Origin: an uncultured Oscillospiraceae bacterium
Lineage (GTDB): Bacteria; Bacillota; Clostridia; Oscillospirales; Acutalibacteraceae
Direction: 5' to 3'
NCBI GenBank assembly: GCA_910587835.1
Contig: CAJUNQ010000013.1
Coordinates: forward strand, 1 to 64,000
DNA: 64,000 bases
Shown: piece by piece, positions 42,956 through 52,137 of the stretch
Position numbering within the stretch: the first letter of the stretch is position 1
Layout of the letters: every line of letters starts with the position of its first letter
Translations under genes and position numbers: made by a program
The notes under the pieces: model-generated
Databases searched by the model: none
The model's input: the letters and a program-made list of their open reading frames with translations, nothing else
What the model was told of the DNA's origin: nothing

Positions 42956-44565
42956 TTGCTTCCATCCCCATTTCGTTTTCCCGCGCACCATTCCACCGGG
43001 CTCATTCCACACAGCTTGCGAAACACCGTGGAAAAGTAAGAGATATTGTCGTAGCCCACCTCGCTGGCCACCTCGGTGACCGTGGCGTTGGTGGAGAGCA
43101 GCAACCGTTTGGCCTCCTCAATGCGCAGCTGGTTGATATACTCCCGCAGGCTCATGCCCACCTCTGCCCGAAACCGCTTGGACAGGTAGTTGGGGGTGAT
43201 ATACGCCACAGCCGCCACCGCGTCCCGGTCAATGTCCTCCTTGTAGTGGGCCATGATGAACCGCTTTACATTGCCGATAATATCATCCCCCTCGCTTTTG
43301 CTTCGCAGGGCGCCGCTGACATAGTCGTACAAAAAGGAGGCGTAGTTGACCATGTCCACAGGAGAGCGGTTGGCGTTGCGGTCCAGCCGGCGGAGCTCCT
43401 CGTTTTGAAAAAGGACCCGGATGGGCATGTTGTTGTCCCGCAGGCAGCTGTGAAAGGCCTGAAGAATGTCCTGATGGAGCAAAAACATCAGGCTGCCGTT
43501 GTCGCTGTGGCTGTGGGATATTTTTTCCAACGCCCCGGACACCAGCGCAAGATATTTCTCCCGGTCGTTCTCCTTGACCATGCGCATAATCTGCACCTCG
43601 TCAATCAGGGAGGTGGTCGCGCTGGTAATATTGCGCACATCCCGCAGAAAATAGATGCTGCCCCCGTGCAGCATCACCTTGGGGATCTGCTCCCGGAGCT
43701 CGGCCGCCTCGGCCGCGGCCTGGTAGAGAGGGCGTTCATCGCCAATGAGGCACACAGGCATCAGGGTGAGGTGCAGAGAGCACAGGCGGAAAAACTCCCG
43801 GGCCCTTTGAAAGCAGTCCTCCTCCGAGTGCTGGTCCGCCCGCATAAAGGTGGTGGTCCATATATACCGCTCTCCCACATTGACAATGGTGGAGGAGCAG
43901 CCGATGTGCCCGGTAAGCACCTCCTCGGCCAGATGGCTGTAGGTGTAGGCCAGCAGCTCCCTCTCCCAGCCGTTTTCGCTGTTTTTGGTGGTCTCCGCCT
44001 CCATCATAACCAGGCGCACAGGCATATCCGCCTCAAGGCAGGCCAGCCCGCTGCGGACAAGAAGCTTCTCGATTCTGTCCCGGTTTGTGCCGTAAAAGCC
44101 GTCGTGTATCTGCCGCAGCACATTGTTCTGCATGGTGTCCCGGGCGCTTTGATCCTCTCCCTTTTCCCACTGGGCCAGATGCTCGTTCACCGAGGAGATC
44201 ATCCGCAGCAGCGCCTCGTTCAGCTCGTCAAAGTCAATGGGCTTAGTGAGATAATTGGTGGCCCCATAGCGGACAGCCTCTCTGGCATACTCAAAGTCCT
44301 CGTAGCAGGTGAGAAACGCGAACTCCGTATAGACGCCGTTTTCATAGATATACTTCAGCACCTCAATGCCCGAGACCTTCGGCATACCAATATCGCAGAG
44401 GATCAGCTCCGGGCGTTCTCTTTCGATAATGCCGATAGCGGCTTCTCCGTTATAGGCCCGCAGAATACATTGAATTCCCAGCTCCTGGCAGTTGAGCTGG
44501 CTTTGAATCACGTCTATGGTAGAGATGTCGTCGTCGCATACCAATAGCTTCACGTTAATCGCCAT
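42952..44565 (-). CDS. YesN-type response regulator with AraC HTH
   Basis: 537 residues from ATG 44565 (MAINVKLLVCDDD); no strong RBS is seen, and GTG 44583 is an alternative. Receiver at 1-120 with DDD near 9-12, phospho-Asp in LCDIGMPKVSG and Lys in YLTKPIDFD. Long middle domain, then two AraC HTH motifs in the last 100 residues (AVAAVAYITPNYLSKRFR and VTEVASEVGYDNISYFSTVF). It is encoded 80 nt after its kinase and overlaps the membrane protein gene. No transporter is next to it, so its target is unknown. Confidence 0.9.
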   Translation of the reverse strand: MAINVKLLVCDDDISTIDVIQSQLNCQELGIQCILRAYNGEAAIGIIERERPELILCDIGMPKVSGIEVLKYIYENGVYTEFAFLTCYEDFEYAREAVRYGATNYLTKPIDFDELNEALLRMISSVNEHLAQWEKGEDQSARDTMQNNVLRQIHDGFYGTNRDRIEKLLVRSGLACLEADMPVRLVMMEAETTKNSENGWERELLAYTYSHLAEEVLTGHIGCSSTIVNVGERYIWTTTFMRADQHSEEDCFQRAREFFRLCSLHLTLMPVCLIGDERPLYQAAAEAAELREQIPKVMLHGGSIYFLRDVRNITSATTSLIDEVQIMRMVKENDREKYLALVSGALEKISHSHSDNGSLMFLLHQDILQAFHSCLRDNNMPIRVLFQNEELRRLDRNANRSPVDMVNYASFLYDYVSGALRSKSEGDDIIGNVKRFIMAHYKEDIDRDAVAAVAYITPNYLSKRFRAEVGMSLREYINQLRIEEAKRLLLSTNATVTEVASEVGYDNISYFSTVFRKLCGMSPVEWCAGKRNGDGSK

Positions 44566-44645
44566 GCGATACGGAATTGGCACAAAAGGCGGTGAAAAAG
44601 CAGCCTTTTCTGCCCGGTATCGTTCCTTTCTTCGTATTTTTCACA

Positions 44646-46364
44646 CTACTTCTCCTCTTTGGCTCCCTCTCCGGAGGGAATCCATATCACCGCCTTGGCG
44701 CCGGTTTCAGTGTTGAGCAGGCGCAGCGAGGCCTGGCGGTGGTAGGAATACCGCAGCGTGTAGCGGATATTGGTGAGCCCCAGATGCTCCTTTGGGGGAA
44801 GCTCTCCCTCGGGCAGCTCGCCGTTGAAGTTGTCCAGCACCTCCTGTGGAAAGCCGCCGCCATTATCCTCCACAGAAAGGGCATAGCCCGAAAGGCCGTT
44901 CTGCCGGGCAGGGCGGCAGTCGATGCGCAGCAGCAGGGGCTTATACAGGTCCAGGGCGTGCTTGAAGGCGTTTTCCACCAGGGTGAACAGCACCAAAAAC
45001 GGGATGCGCAGCCCCCGGACCTCCTCCATGCACGCAATGGTGTAATCCACGCTGCCCGGAAAGCGGGTCTGCTGCATCTCCATATAGTTGACAATATGGC
45101 TCAGCTCCTCGGCAACCGGCACCATGTCGCTTTGAATATTCATCATATAGCGCATATACCGGCCCAGCGCCTGCACAAAGGCCCGAATATCCTCCACCCG
45201 GTTCTGATAGGTCATATTGGAGACCGTGGTGATGGCGTTGAGATAAAAATGGGGCTTGAGCTGCGCCCGGACGATTTGCAGCTGATACTCCTGCTCCCGA
45301 ATCGTCTTGTCGTAGGACTCGATGCGCAGGTTCTGTATCTGGTCGGCCATGCTGTTGAAGCTCTCAAACAGAATTTCAAATTCCGTGCTGCCCGGCTCCT
45401 GGCTGATCCGGTACTGGATGTTTCCGCCGCCGATCTCCTTGTGGGCATGCAGCAGGTGCTTCACCGGGTTGTCCACCTTTTCCCGCAGAACCGTGATCAA
45501 AGTGACAATCAGCAAAATGCAGACCATACTGGAAACCAGCAGCGCGCTGCCCACTAACCGGGTCCCCTTGTCAAAAAAGCTGGCGCTCTGCACCCCCCAG
45601 ACCAGCTCGCCGTCGATTGCCGGAAAGGGCACCGACACGGTGATTCTGTCCCTGCGGCTGCCCAGCCCTCCGCCGCCGGCGTCCCAAAGCTCGTCAGACC
45701 AGTCTACGCTGCCCCCGGCAAACAGGCGGCCGCTCTGGGTGGCAATCAACAGCGAGTTGTCCGCCTCCATGGCAGAGGCCAACTTCTGAAAGTCGAAATT
45801 GGACACGCGGCTGATAGAGCCCACCCGATATTTCCCCACGGAGATGCTCTTGATAAAGCAGGCCTCTCCCGCCACCTCTGTCACATACCATGCGGCGTCG
45901 TTCAGGCTGGTGACATAGCCCCCCGCCTCCTCCTGGGCATACCGCTTCAGATGCAGCACCCTTTTGGCGCCCAGGCTGGTGGGGGCGGTGAACAGAAGCT
46001 TTTCTGTCTTCGTGTCCAGAATATAAAAGCAGTCCGCGTCTCTGCTCACCTGCAGCTTGTCCTCCAGGGCGGACTGGCATGTTCGCTCCGCCTGAAAGGA
46101 CAGGACCGCGTTTTCGTTGGTCACCACCACATTGGTATACACGGTCAGAAGCAGCTCCCTGATGTGCTCATGAATGGTGTCCAGGCGGCTTTCTGTGGTT
46201 CGCACCCATAGGGTCAGCGCGTTTTCATGCAGCTCCTGCAGCTGCCGGTTGCTCTGAGAAAAATAGAACGCATTGGTCCACACCAGAAAAAGCAGCACGG
46301 TTAAAAGGACAGACGCCAGCAAAGCCACAACGGACCTTCTCCAGGAACGCAGAACCTTTTTCAT
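44646..46364 (-). CDS. YesM-type sensor histidine kinase
   Basis: 572 residues from ATG 46364 (GGTGAG at 6 nt; ATG 46379 possible). Two membrane spans (SVVALLASVLLTVLLFLVW near 12-30 and LLVSSMVCILLIVTLITVL near 280) enclose a sensor domain; HAMP follows, then the phospho-His in LKPHFYLNAITTV and HATPase motifs TLVENAFKHA, VEDNGGGFP and GLTNIRYTL. All catalytic motifs are present. It is the likely partner of the YesN regulator downstream. The repeat array at 46406 lies just upstream and may form part of its 5' region. Confidence 0.92.
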   Translation of the reverse strand: MKKVLRSWRRSVVALLASVLLTVLLFLVWTNAFYFSQSNRQLQELHENALTLWVRTTESRLDTIHEHIRELLLTVYTNVVVTNENAVLSFQAERTCQSALEDKLQVSRDADCFYILDTKTEKLLFTAPTSLGAKRVLHLKRYAQEEAGGYVTSLNDAAWYVTEVAGEACFIKSISVGKYRVGSISRVSNFDFQKLASAMEADNSLLIATQSGRLFAGGSVDWSDELWDAGGGGLGSRRDRITVSVPFPAIDGELVWGVQSASFFDKGTRLVGSALLVSSMVCILLIVTLITVLREKVDNPVKHLLHAHKEIGGGNIQYRISQEPGSTEFEILFESFNSMADQIQNLRIESYDKTIREQEYQLQIVRAQLKPHFYLNAITTVSNMTYQNRVEDIRAFVQALGRYMRYMMNIQSDMVPVAEELSHIVNYMEMQQTRFPGSVDYTIACMEEVRGLRIPFLVLFTLVENAFKHALDLYKPLLLRIDCRPARQNGLSGYALSVEDNGGGFPQEVLDNFNGELPEGELPPKEHLGLTNIRYTLRYSYHRQASLRLLNTETGAKAVIWIPSGEGAKEEK

Positions 46365-46405
46365 GTGAATCTCACCCATTCCCTGCCGTTTATCCCTGCT
46401 TTCCT

Positions 46406-46754
46406 ATTATATCATAAATCTGTTCGGAGAAGTCCGGTGCTTTTGCGTAGCAAAAGAGAAGCGCTTCGCGCTTCAGGGCTTCTCCTTGTGTTCGGCAGAA
46501 CACATTATATCATAAATCTGTTCGGAGAAGTCCGGTGCTGTGACTTGGCATCGCCAAGTCATGCGCAGCAAAAGAGAAGCGCTTCACGCTTCAGGGCTTC
46601 TCCTTGTGTTCGGCAGAACACATTATATCATAAATCTGTTCGGAGAAGTCCGGCGCTGTGACTTGGCATCGCCAAGTCATGCGCAGCAAAAGAGAAGCGC
46701 TTCGCGCTTCAGGGCTTCTCCCTGTGTTCGTCAGAACACATTTCGTCAGAACAC
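46406..46754 (+). repeat. Array of three 98-133-bp multi-hairpin repeats
   Basis: Units start at 46406, 46504 and 46622, each with ATTATATCATAAATCTGTTC. Units 2 and 3 carry an extra palindrome, GTGACTTGGC/GCCAAGTCAT, absent in unit 1. All have GAAGCGC/GCGCTTC, TGTGTTC/GAACACA and GGAGAAGTCC/GGGCTTCTCC arms, so each can fold into a branched structure. Unit 3 ends with a duplicated CGTCAGAACACA. A further copy interrupts lplC at 2644-2723. The array can be read as open frames, but these are not genes. Confidence 0.9.
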
Positions 46755-46800
46755 ATTATATCTCAGCTTTGAAGCGAATGCAAACCAGAAGCCTGCCAGG

Positions 46801-48384
46801 CTACTGCCTCATAAACACAGCCTCGCCCTCCGGCCCGGAAACCGCCACCTGAAAGGAGGCGTCCGCCAGGTCGGCGCACAGCGATGCGCTGTGCCCGCCC
46901 GCTGTCCAGCGCACCGCCAGCCCGCTTCCCTGAGAGGAAAAGCGGATGTCCGCCTCTGGGGCAAAGGCCGGGTGCCGGCTGCGCAGCCTCAGCAGCCGGA
47001 GCTGCTCCTTCACCACCTCCCGCTCCCCGGCCGCTGCCATTGCCTGGGCGGAAAGGTTGGTGCGGTTGATCTCCTTGTGTCCTCCCGCTCCGGCCCGCTT
47101 CATGGCCTCATAGTCATTCTTTCCCGCAAACAGGTCCAGATACCACACCTGGGGCTTGCCGGGCATAAACAGCTGAACGGCCCTGGCCAGCAGCATTTTC
47201 CGGTCGTCCTCTCCCAAAGCGCTGTAGTAGGTGGCGTTCACCTGGTAGTAGACGTTTTTGGCCCCGTGCAGGTCCTTCACAAAGCCGCCCCGCTTTACCA
47301 GAACGCCGATGAGGCTCTGAATGCGCTCCTCCGGCAGCAGGCCCTGCAGGTCCAGCACCGGGATGCCGTCGTGGCAGCCCAGCATGTTGACCGTGCGCAT
47401 ACCGGTTTCTATGACCTCATTGGCCCAGCGCGCCAGGCAGGCCCCGTCCTTCTGCTCAAAGGCGTCCAGCAGCAGGCCGGGCAGAAAGAAGTCGTACACC
47501 ATATAGCCCTTCTCCGCAATACTGCGGTAGACGCCCTCCTGGTAGCTGGCGTGAATCTCCGGCAGCAGCCGCACCCCCCAGGGCCCGGCCATTTCCGTGA
47601 TTTGGCTGAGGAGCTCCCAGGAGCCCGGCTCGTTGAGGAAGTTGCGGGCTCCCACCTCCTTGGGGGCATAGGCAAAGGCGTCCAGCCGGACAATTTTCGC
47701 CCCATAGCCTGCCAGCCTTTGCAGGGTCCGCCGGTAAAAATCCTGCACCAGCGGAGATTTGATATTCAAATCCATCTGCCCCAGATAATGGGTTCCTCCC
47801 TGGTTGTCCCGGTCCACCTGCTGGTAGAAGGTGTTCCAATAGGGCTTTTTGCCGCCCCCGGCCAGCTCTGCCACCAGCACCGGCAGGCCGGGCTTGCGGA
47901 AGAACATGCCGCCGATATACTCCGGCAGGGGTTCCAGCACGCCCTCTTGGTTCAGCTCGCCGCAGCCCGCCCAGAATTTGTTCCAGTCAATGAAAAAATC
48001 CTTGTAGGCAGAGTCCTCCCCCTTTTCCAGCAGGTCCTGAAACTGGGGCGACTGAACCGAAAGGTGGTTGAGGACAAAGTCCAGCTTCAAATCCACGCCC
48101 AAAGCCCGCAGGCTGTCCAGGTCCTTCTGAGAGGCCAGGTCCTCATTCAGGCCGTAGTCGATAATGGAAAAGCCCCGGTCCAGGTCAGAGTGGAACAGGC
48201 TGGGGAGGATGTAGAAGGAGGTAAACGCCCCCTGAACCTCCGGGGACTGCAAAAAGCCCACCGCCCCACTTAAATCCCCCCCCAGGCTGTCCGGGTAGGC
48301 GTTGAGCATGGGGCCGTTGTCATATGCGCCCGCCCTGTGCGCACCCTCAGCGTCCGGCTTCCATTCTGCGCCTGCACTCGTCAT
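46801..48384 (-). CDS. GH13_18-type sugar phosphorylase (sucrose phosphorylase-like)
   Basis: 527 residues from ATG 48384 (GGAGG at 9 nt). Begins with NAYPDSLGGDL, then DYGLNEDLAS and DFVLNHLSVQSPQF, as in sucrose phosphorylase relatives. Nucleophile Asp in KIVRLDAFAYAPKEVG, acid/base Glu in RLLPEIHASYQ, third acid in LGCHDGIPVLDL. The reaction is phosphorolysis of a glucosyl-fructose or related glucoside to glucose 1-phosphate; members of the subfamily also use sucrose 6'-phosphate, glucosylglycerate or glucosylglycerol. Its start lies inside the end of the P-loop kinase gene, so the products are probably linked. Confidence 0.85.
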   Translation of the reverse strand: MTSAGAEWKPDAEGAHRAGAYDNGPMLNAYPDSLGGDLSGAVGFLQSPEVQGAFTSFYILPSLFHSDLDRGFSIIDYGLNEDLASQKDLDSLRALGVDLKLDFVLNHLSVQSPQFQDLLEKGEDSAYKDFFIDWNKFWAGCGELNQEGVLEPLPEYIGGMFFRKPGLPVLVAELAGGGKKPYWNTFYQQVDRDNQGGTHYLGQMDLNIKSPLVQDFYRRTLQRLAGYGAKIVRLDAFAYAPKEVGARNFLNEPGSWELLSQITEMAGPWGVRLLPEIHASYQEGVYRSIAEKGYMVYDFFLPGLLLDAFEQKDGACLARWANEVIETGMRTVNMLGCHDGIPVLDLQGLLPEERIQSLIGVLVKRGGFVKDLHGAKNVYYQVNATYYSALGEDDRKMLLARAVQLFMPGKPQVWYLDLFAGKNDYEAMKRAGAGGHKEINRTNLSAQAMAAAGEREVVKEQLRLLRLRSRHPAFAPEADIRFSSQGSGLAVRWTAGGHSASLCADLADASFQVAVSGPEGEAVFMRQ

Positions 48385-49297
48385 AGCTGATGACCTCCCC
48401 TGTCTTTGAAATGATAATGCTGGCAAAGGCCGCCCTCTCGTCCAGCTTGGCCTGTTCCAGCTGGATGACCATTGTGATAAAGGGCGTGTCCGCGTTGGAA
48501 TCCCGCCCTCTGGCCAGCCGGTACTCCCTGGTCTCGGCAGGCGTGTTGTACAGCAGAACGGGAATGTCTACCCCGGAGAAAAGCCCGCTGTTTCCGTGGG
48601 TCCACTCCAAAACCAGCGCCGACACCCCGGAAAAGTCCTTTTCCTCATACCACATGGCCGTGTCCTCCCGGCCCAGACGCTTCAGCCAGATTTTGGGCTC
48701 GCCGGCCCGGAACCGGGCCAGCACATCGCTGAGCTGGTCATACTCCTGTTCCAGCTCTGTGCCCAGATACCGGCTGAGGGCCTCCTTGCCGGCCTCCTGA
48801 TAGGGCCTCAGCCAAGGCCAGCGCTCCGCCTGGCCGGGCTCCGGGTCCAGGCCCTGCTCCTGAAGGCTCTTCAAGGCAGCCGCGTTCTCCGGGGAATAGC
48901 ACCCGGCCTTCAGCATGCCCCGAATGCCTGCCAGCCGGAAGCAGCGCATACGCTCTGCATCGTTCTGGGCGGGAATGCGGCGGGGGTAATTGTCTCCGGA
49001 CAGGGTGTAGGCCCCCACCCCCAGCTGGTTGAGATAATAGGTGAGCAGCGCGGCCACACAGGTCTTTCCCGCTCCGCTGCCCCCGCTGACAGAGACCACG
49101 GCCCGGCCCTGCTTCTCCGCCGCCTCCTTTAACAGAGGCAGCATGGCCCGAAAGGCCGCTTGGGCCTTTTTCACCGACTGGGGCCCGATCCACACCCGGT
49201 CTCCAGGCATATCTCCCTGGGGAATGTCCTCCGGGGCCTCTGGCGGCTGCCAGTCTGCGCAAGCGTTTTCCAGTCTTTTGATCACTTCATATGACAT
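48347..49297 (-). CDS. Uridine kinase/PRK-like P-loop kinase
   Basis: 316 residues from ATG 49297 (GGAGG upstream). Walker A SVSGGSGAGKTCVAALL near residue 72, followed by TLSGDNYPRRIP in the position of the uridine-kinase substrate loop; a later LEWTHGNSG and RGRDSNADTPF line the substrate side. Around 65 residues precede the P-loop, longer than in standard uridine kinases. Coupling to the sugar phosphorylase downstream suggests that it phosphorylates the sugar or polyol released there; the substrate is not known. Confidence 0.75.
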   Translation of the reverse strand: MSYEVIKRLENACADWQPPEAPEDIPQGDMPGDRVWIGPQSVKKAQAAFRAMLPLLKEAAEKQGRAVVSVSGGSGAGKTCVAALLTYYLNQLGVGAYTLSGDNYPRRIPAQNDAERMRCFRLAGIRGMLKAGCYSPENAAALKSLQEQGLDPEPGQAERWPWLRPYQEAGKEALSRYLGTELEQEYDQLSDVLARFRAGEPKIWLKRLGREDTAMWYEEKDFSGVSALVLEWTHGNSGLFSGVDIPVLLYNTPAETREYRLARGRDSNADTPFITMVIQLEQAKLDERAAFASIIISKTGEVISYDECRRRMEAGR

Positions 49298-49421
49298 GCT
49301 TCGCCCTCCAAACTGCGTTCATATTTATTTATCATACTCCCTGGGAGCAGGAGAATACCATCATAAAAGCTCAGAGCATTTTAGATTTTGTTCCCTTTTT
49401 TCCCACAGCCGCCGGCAGAAG

Positions 49422-49460
49422 GGAAAGAGGGGCCTGCCCTCAGGCAGACCCCTCTTTCTT
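49422..49460 (-). terminator. Terminator after the CE2-like esterase gene
   Basis: Minus-strand stem GAAAGAGGGGTCTGCC with GGCAGGCCCCTCTTTC, loop TGAG. It ends the esterase operon that stops at 49483 and lies before the kinase promoter region on the other side. Confidence 0.75.
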
Positions 49461-49482
49461 CTATAGGAGGAAACATGAATGT

Positions 49483-50580
49483 TTACTCTTGTTTTATCAG
49501 TTTTTCCAGCCGCGCGGCCAGCTCTGCGCCCATGCGCACCTGGGTTTTCAGCGAGGGGTGGGACACCGCCCCAAAGCCCTCGGTGAGCAGGTTCACGCCA
49601 ATCAGCTTAAAGCATGCCACCCGCCGGTCGCCTGTTTCGCGGCGGTATGCCTCTACCACCTCTTTTATATTGTCCCAGAGATAGTAGTCCAACGGCCCCA
49701 GGGTGCAGACAATCAGAGCCTCCGGCCCGTTCAGCCGGCGCACGGTTTCTAAAAACGCCCGGTAGCGGTCAGAAAACCAGGCCTCCTCCTCGTCCGCCAC
49801 GGCCAGGTCCTGATAGAACCGCACCGGCCCCACATCGTTGGTGCCCAGGTTGATCAGCACAATATCCTTGCGGTTGTGCTCAAAGTCCCAGAGAGCAGGC
49901 GCACGGCCCAGCCGCTCGTGGCAGTACAGGTCTGTATACTCATAGACGTCCTCCATCTGCTTGCCGGGGAACCTGGGGTATTTTGCCCTGCCCGCCCCAA
50001 TGCCGGACACGCTGATCATGCTGAACTCCGCCCCAAGCTTTCTGCCGGCCACTGCGCCGTAGGTCATCCAGCCGTTTTCCTCTGCGGTCTCAAAGAGGGC
50101 GTCCCGGTCCGGGGCCTCGTTTCCAAAGCCGCAGGTGATGGAGTCCCCGATGAACTCAATGGCAAGGCCCTTTTGGAGGGAATCCACAGGCCGCAGCTCC
50201 CCGTCTGTTTCCAGCGCAAGAAGCCCGGTCTTTCCCCGCATGTTCTCTGAGAGCTTGACCATGCGCAGGGTATGCGCCCCCTGCTCCCCGTCGAACAGGT
50301 CGTACCAGGCCTCCCGCTGGGCGCACTTGAACCGGCAGGTCAGGGTCTCCCCGTCCTCTCCCACCACCCCCACGCAGGGGTAGTCCACAGGAGCGTCCGG
50401 GGGCATTGGCAGCCTGTCCTCATAGGCAAGAATCCGCGCCCGGAGCCGCGTCCCCTCAAAGGCCACCGTAAAACCGGAGCAGGTCCAGTTAAAAAACAAA
50501 GCCTGGGTCTCCGTGTCAAAGAAGGTGCGGCCATGACATTTTACCATCTGGCCCAGGCTGCTTGCGGAATAGCTTTTCAT
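49483..50580 (-). CDS. CE2-like SGNH carbohydrate esterase
   Basis: 365 residues from ATG 50580 (GAGGAAG upstream). An N-terminal jelly-roll (about 1-125, FDTETQALFFNWTCSGF) precedes an SGNH hydrolase: block I FIGDSITCGFG with the nucleophile Ser, block III NLGTNDVGP, block V His in SHPSLKTQ. This two-domain layout is that of acetylxylan-type family CE2 esterases, which remove acetyl groups from sugars. No signal peptide. Its start overlaps the stop of the SASA-type esterase gene by 4 nt. Confidence 0.85.
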   Translation of the reverse strand: MKSYSASSLGQMVKCHGRTFFDTETQALFFNWTCSGFTVAFEGTRLRARILAYEDRLPMPPDAPVDYPCVGVVGEDGETLTCRFKCAQREAWYDLFDGEQGAHTLRMVKLSENMRGKTGLLALETDGELRPVDSLQKGLAIEFIGDSITCGFGNEAPDRDALFETAEENGWMTYGAVAGRKLGAEFSMISVSGIGAGRAKYPRFPGKQMEDVYEYTDLYCHERLGRAPALWDFEHNRKDIVLINLGTNDVGPVRFYQDLAVADEEEAWFSDRYRAFLETVRRLNGPEALIVCTLGPLDYYLWDNIKEVVEAYRRETGDRRVACFKLIGVNLLTEGFGAVSHPSLKTQVRMGAELAARLEKLIKQE

Positions 50581-52124
50581 GGGGCTTCCTCCTCTACCAG
50601 GGCTGTGAAGGGGAACGCCGGAAGCCCTGCGCTGTTGAACAGGGGCATCTCGCAAAAGTTCTGCTCTCCCAGCTCAATTTGCACCGGCTTGCCCCCGCGG
50701 AAGGCCTCGCAGGTGAGCAGCAGCCGGTCGCCCGCCACAGACACAGCGGGGAAGACCTCCTCGCCCTCTACCGTGACGCGGAGGGCCTGCCCCGGCTCCC
50801 CCTTCAGCACAAGCCCGCCGCCCCCGTCTTTGAACGCCACAGAAATCCTGTCGCCCTCCCGGGACGCGCCCATGTACCGGGGGCTGTCCGCCAGAATGTC
50901 CTCGCCGTACACATATTTTCTTGCCAGCAGGGCCAAACGCTCGCCCACCGGCTTCTTTTTTCTCACATGAATATTGATTTTGTCGCCAGCGTCCATAATG
51001 CACACATTGTGCACTCCCGCAAGGGCGTCGGCCGCTGCCCGCTGCTTGGCCCGCATGACGTTGTAATGCTTGGCCCCTGTAACGCCCCGGCCCTGGAAGG
51101 GCGCAAGCTCCACCTGCAAAAAGGGCAGCTCCTTTCCCCACAGCCTTCGCCAGCTCTGTATCAGGGTTTTCATGCTCTCGTCGTAGAAGTCCTGCCAGCC
51201 CCGAAAGTCGTCGTCCTCCCCCTGATACCAGACCACGCCCCGCACCGCGTAGGGGGCCACCTTTTTCAGCATGTTTTCATACAGCCCGCCGGGACGGACC
51301 GCTCCCCGGGGGCCCACCATGTACGGGGTGTAGTCCATAGGAGGCAGGGGCGGCGGGGCTCCGTTTTTGAAAAGCTCCTCCAGGCCAATGCCCATCATAA
51401 AGTCGTTCATCCGCTTTTGCTCCTCCGGAGAGGGCTCCCGCTGGGGCTGGTCGGAGAGGGCAAAGTATTTTTGCAGGTCAAGGGCCCTGCAGCCCTCCTG
51501 ATACCATTCCAGCACCGGCTTCAGCGCAGGGTTGGCCTTTATGTCCTCTGGGTCTGTCCAGGCGGCGGCAGGCGTGCCCCCCCAGTTGACCCCGATGAAG
51601 CCCACCGGAACCCCCAGGCTTTCCCGCAGCTTTCGACCCATATAGGCCGCTGCCGCGCTGAACATCCCCCGGTTCTCCCTGCCCGACCAGGCGCGCCAAA
51701 AGCCCTCGTCCGGGTAGGGCTCCTTTTCCACGCAGCCCACGAAATTTGCCTGGGGATAGCGGATAAAGCGCAGCCCCGGGTCCTCCCCGGTCTGGTACAT
51801 CTCCTCGGCGTCCTGGTCAAACTTCAGATGGAACTCCATATTAGACTGCCCGCCGGCCAGCCAGACCTCGCCCACGGCCACATCCTGAAATGTCAGCCGC
51901 TCCCCGGTCAGCTGGGAGGAGACTGTCATCTCCGTCCGCTCCGTTGCCGGCATGGGGGGCAGCAGGGCCCTCCACCGGCCCCCCTCCGCCCTGACAGTCT
52001 GCCGGCTGCCGCCCAGAGCAACGGTCACCTGGTCGTCTCTCACGCTTCTGCCCCACACCGGGACAGGCTCGTCTCGCTGCAGCACCATGTGCTCGCCAAA
52101 AATCAATGCAACCTGCAATTTCAT
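50577..52124 (-). CDS. Sialate O-acetylesterase-like (SASA) SGNH esterase
   Basis: 515 residues from ATG 52124. SASA-type proteins have a beta domain at the N-terminus (FGEHMVLQRDEPVPVWG), nucleophile Ser in WLAGGQSNMEFHL near residue 94, oxyanion block VNWGGTPAAAW, and VVWYQGEDD in the middle. The name comes from sialic acid esterases, but many gut homologues deacetylate xylan or mannan oligosaccharides. No signal peptide. No sialic-acid genes are seen nearby, so xylan- or mannan-type substrates are more likely. Confidence 0.87.
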   Translation of the reverse strand: MKLQVALIFGEHMVLQRDEPVPVWGRSVRDDQVTVALGGSRQTVRAEGGRWRALLPPMPATERTEMTVSSQLTGERLTFQDVAVGEVWLAGGQSNMEFHLKFDQDAEEMYQTGEDPGLRFIRYPQANFVGCVEKEPYPDEGFWRAWSGRENRGMFSAAAAYMGRKLRESLGVPVGFIGVNWGGTPAAAWTDPEDIKANPALKPVLEWYQEGCRALDLQKYFALSDQPQREPSPEEQKRMNDFMMGIGLEELFKNGAPPPLPPMDYTPYMVGPRGAVRPGGLYENMLKKVAPYAVRGVVWYQGEDDDFRGWQDFYDESMKTLIQSWRRLWGKELPFLQVELAPFQGRGVTGAKHYNVMRAKQRAAADALAGVHNVCIMDAGDKINIHVRKKKPVGERLALLARKYVYGEDILADSPRYMGASREGDRISVAFKDGGGGLVLKGEPGQALRVTVEGEEVFPAVSVAGDRLLLTCEAFRGGKPVQIELGEQNFCEMPLFNSAGLPAFPFTALVEEEAP

Positions 52125-52137
52125 GCGCTCATCCCCT

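Noticed and set aside
46406..46754. Open frames through the repeat array as small proteins
   Set aside because: They have no RBS, repeat the same low-complexity peptide, and follow the repeat units rather than a coding pattern.
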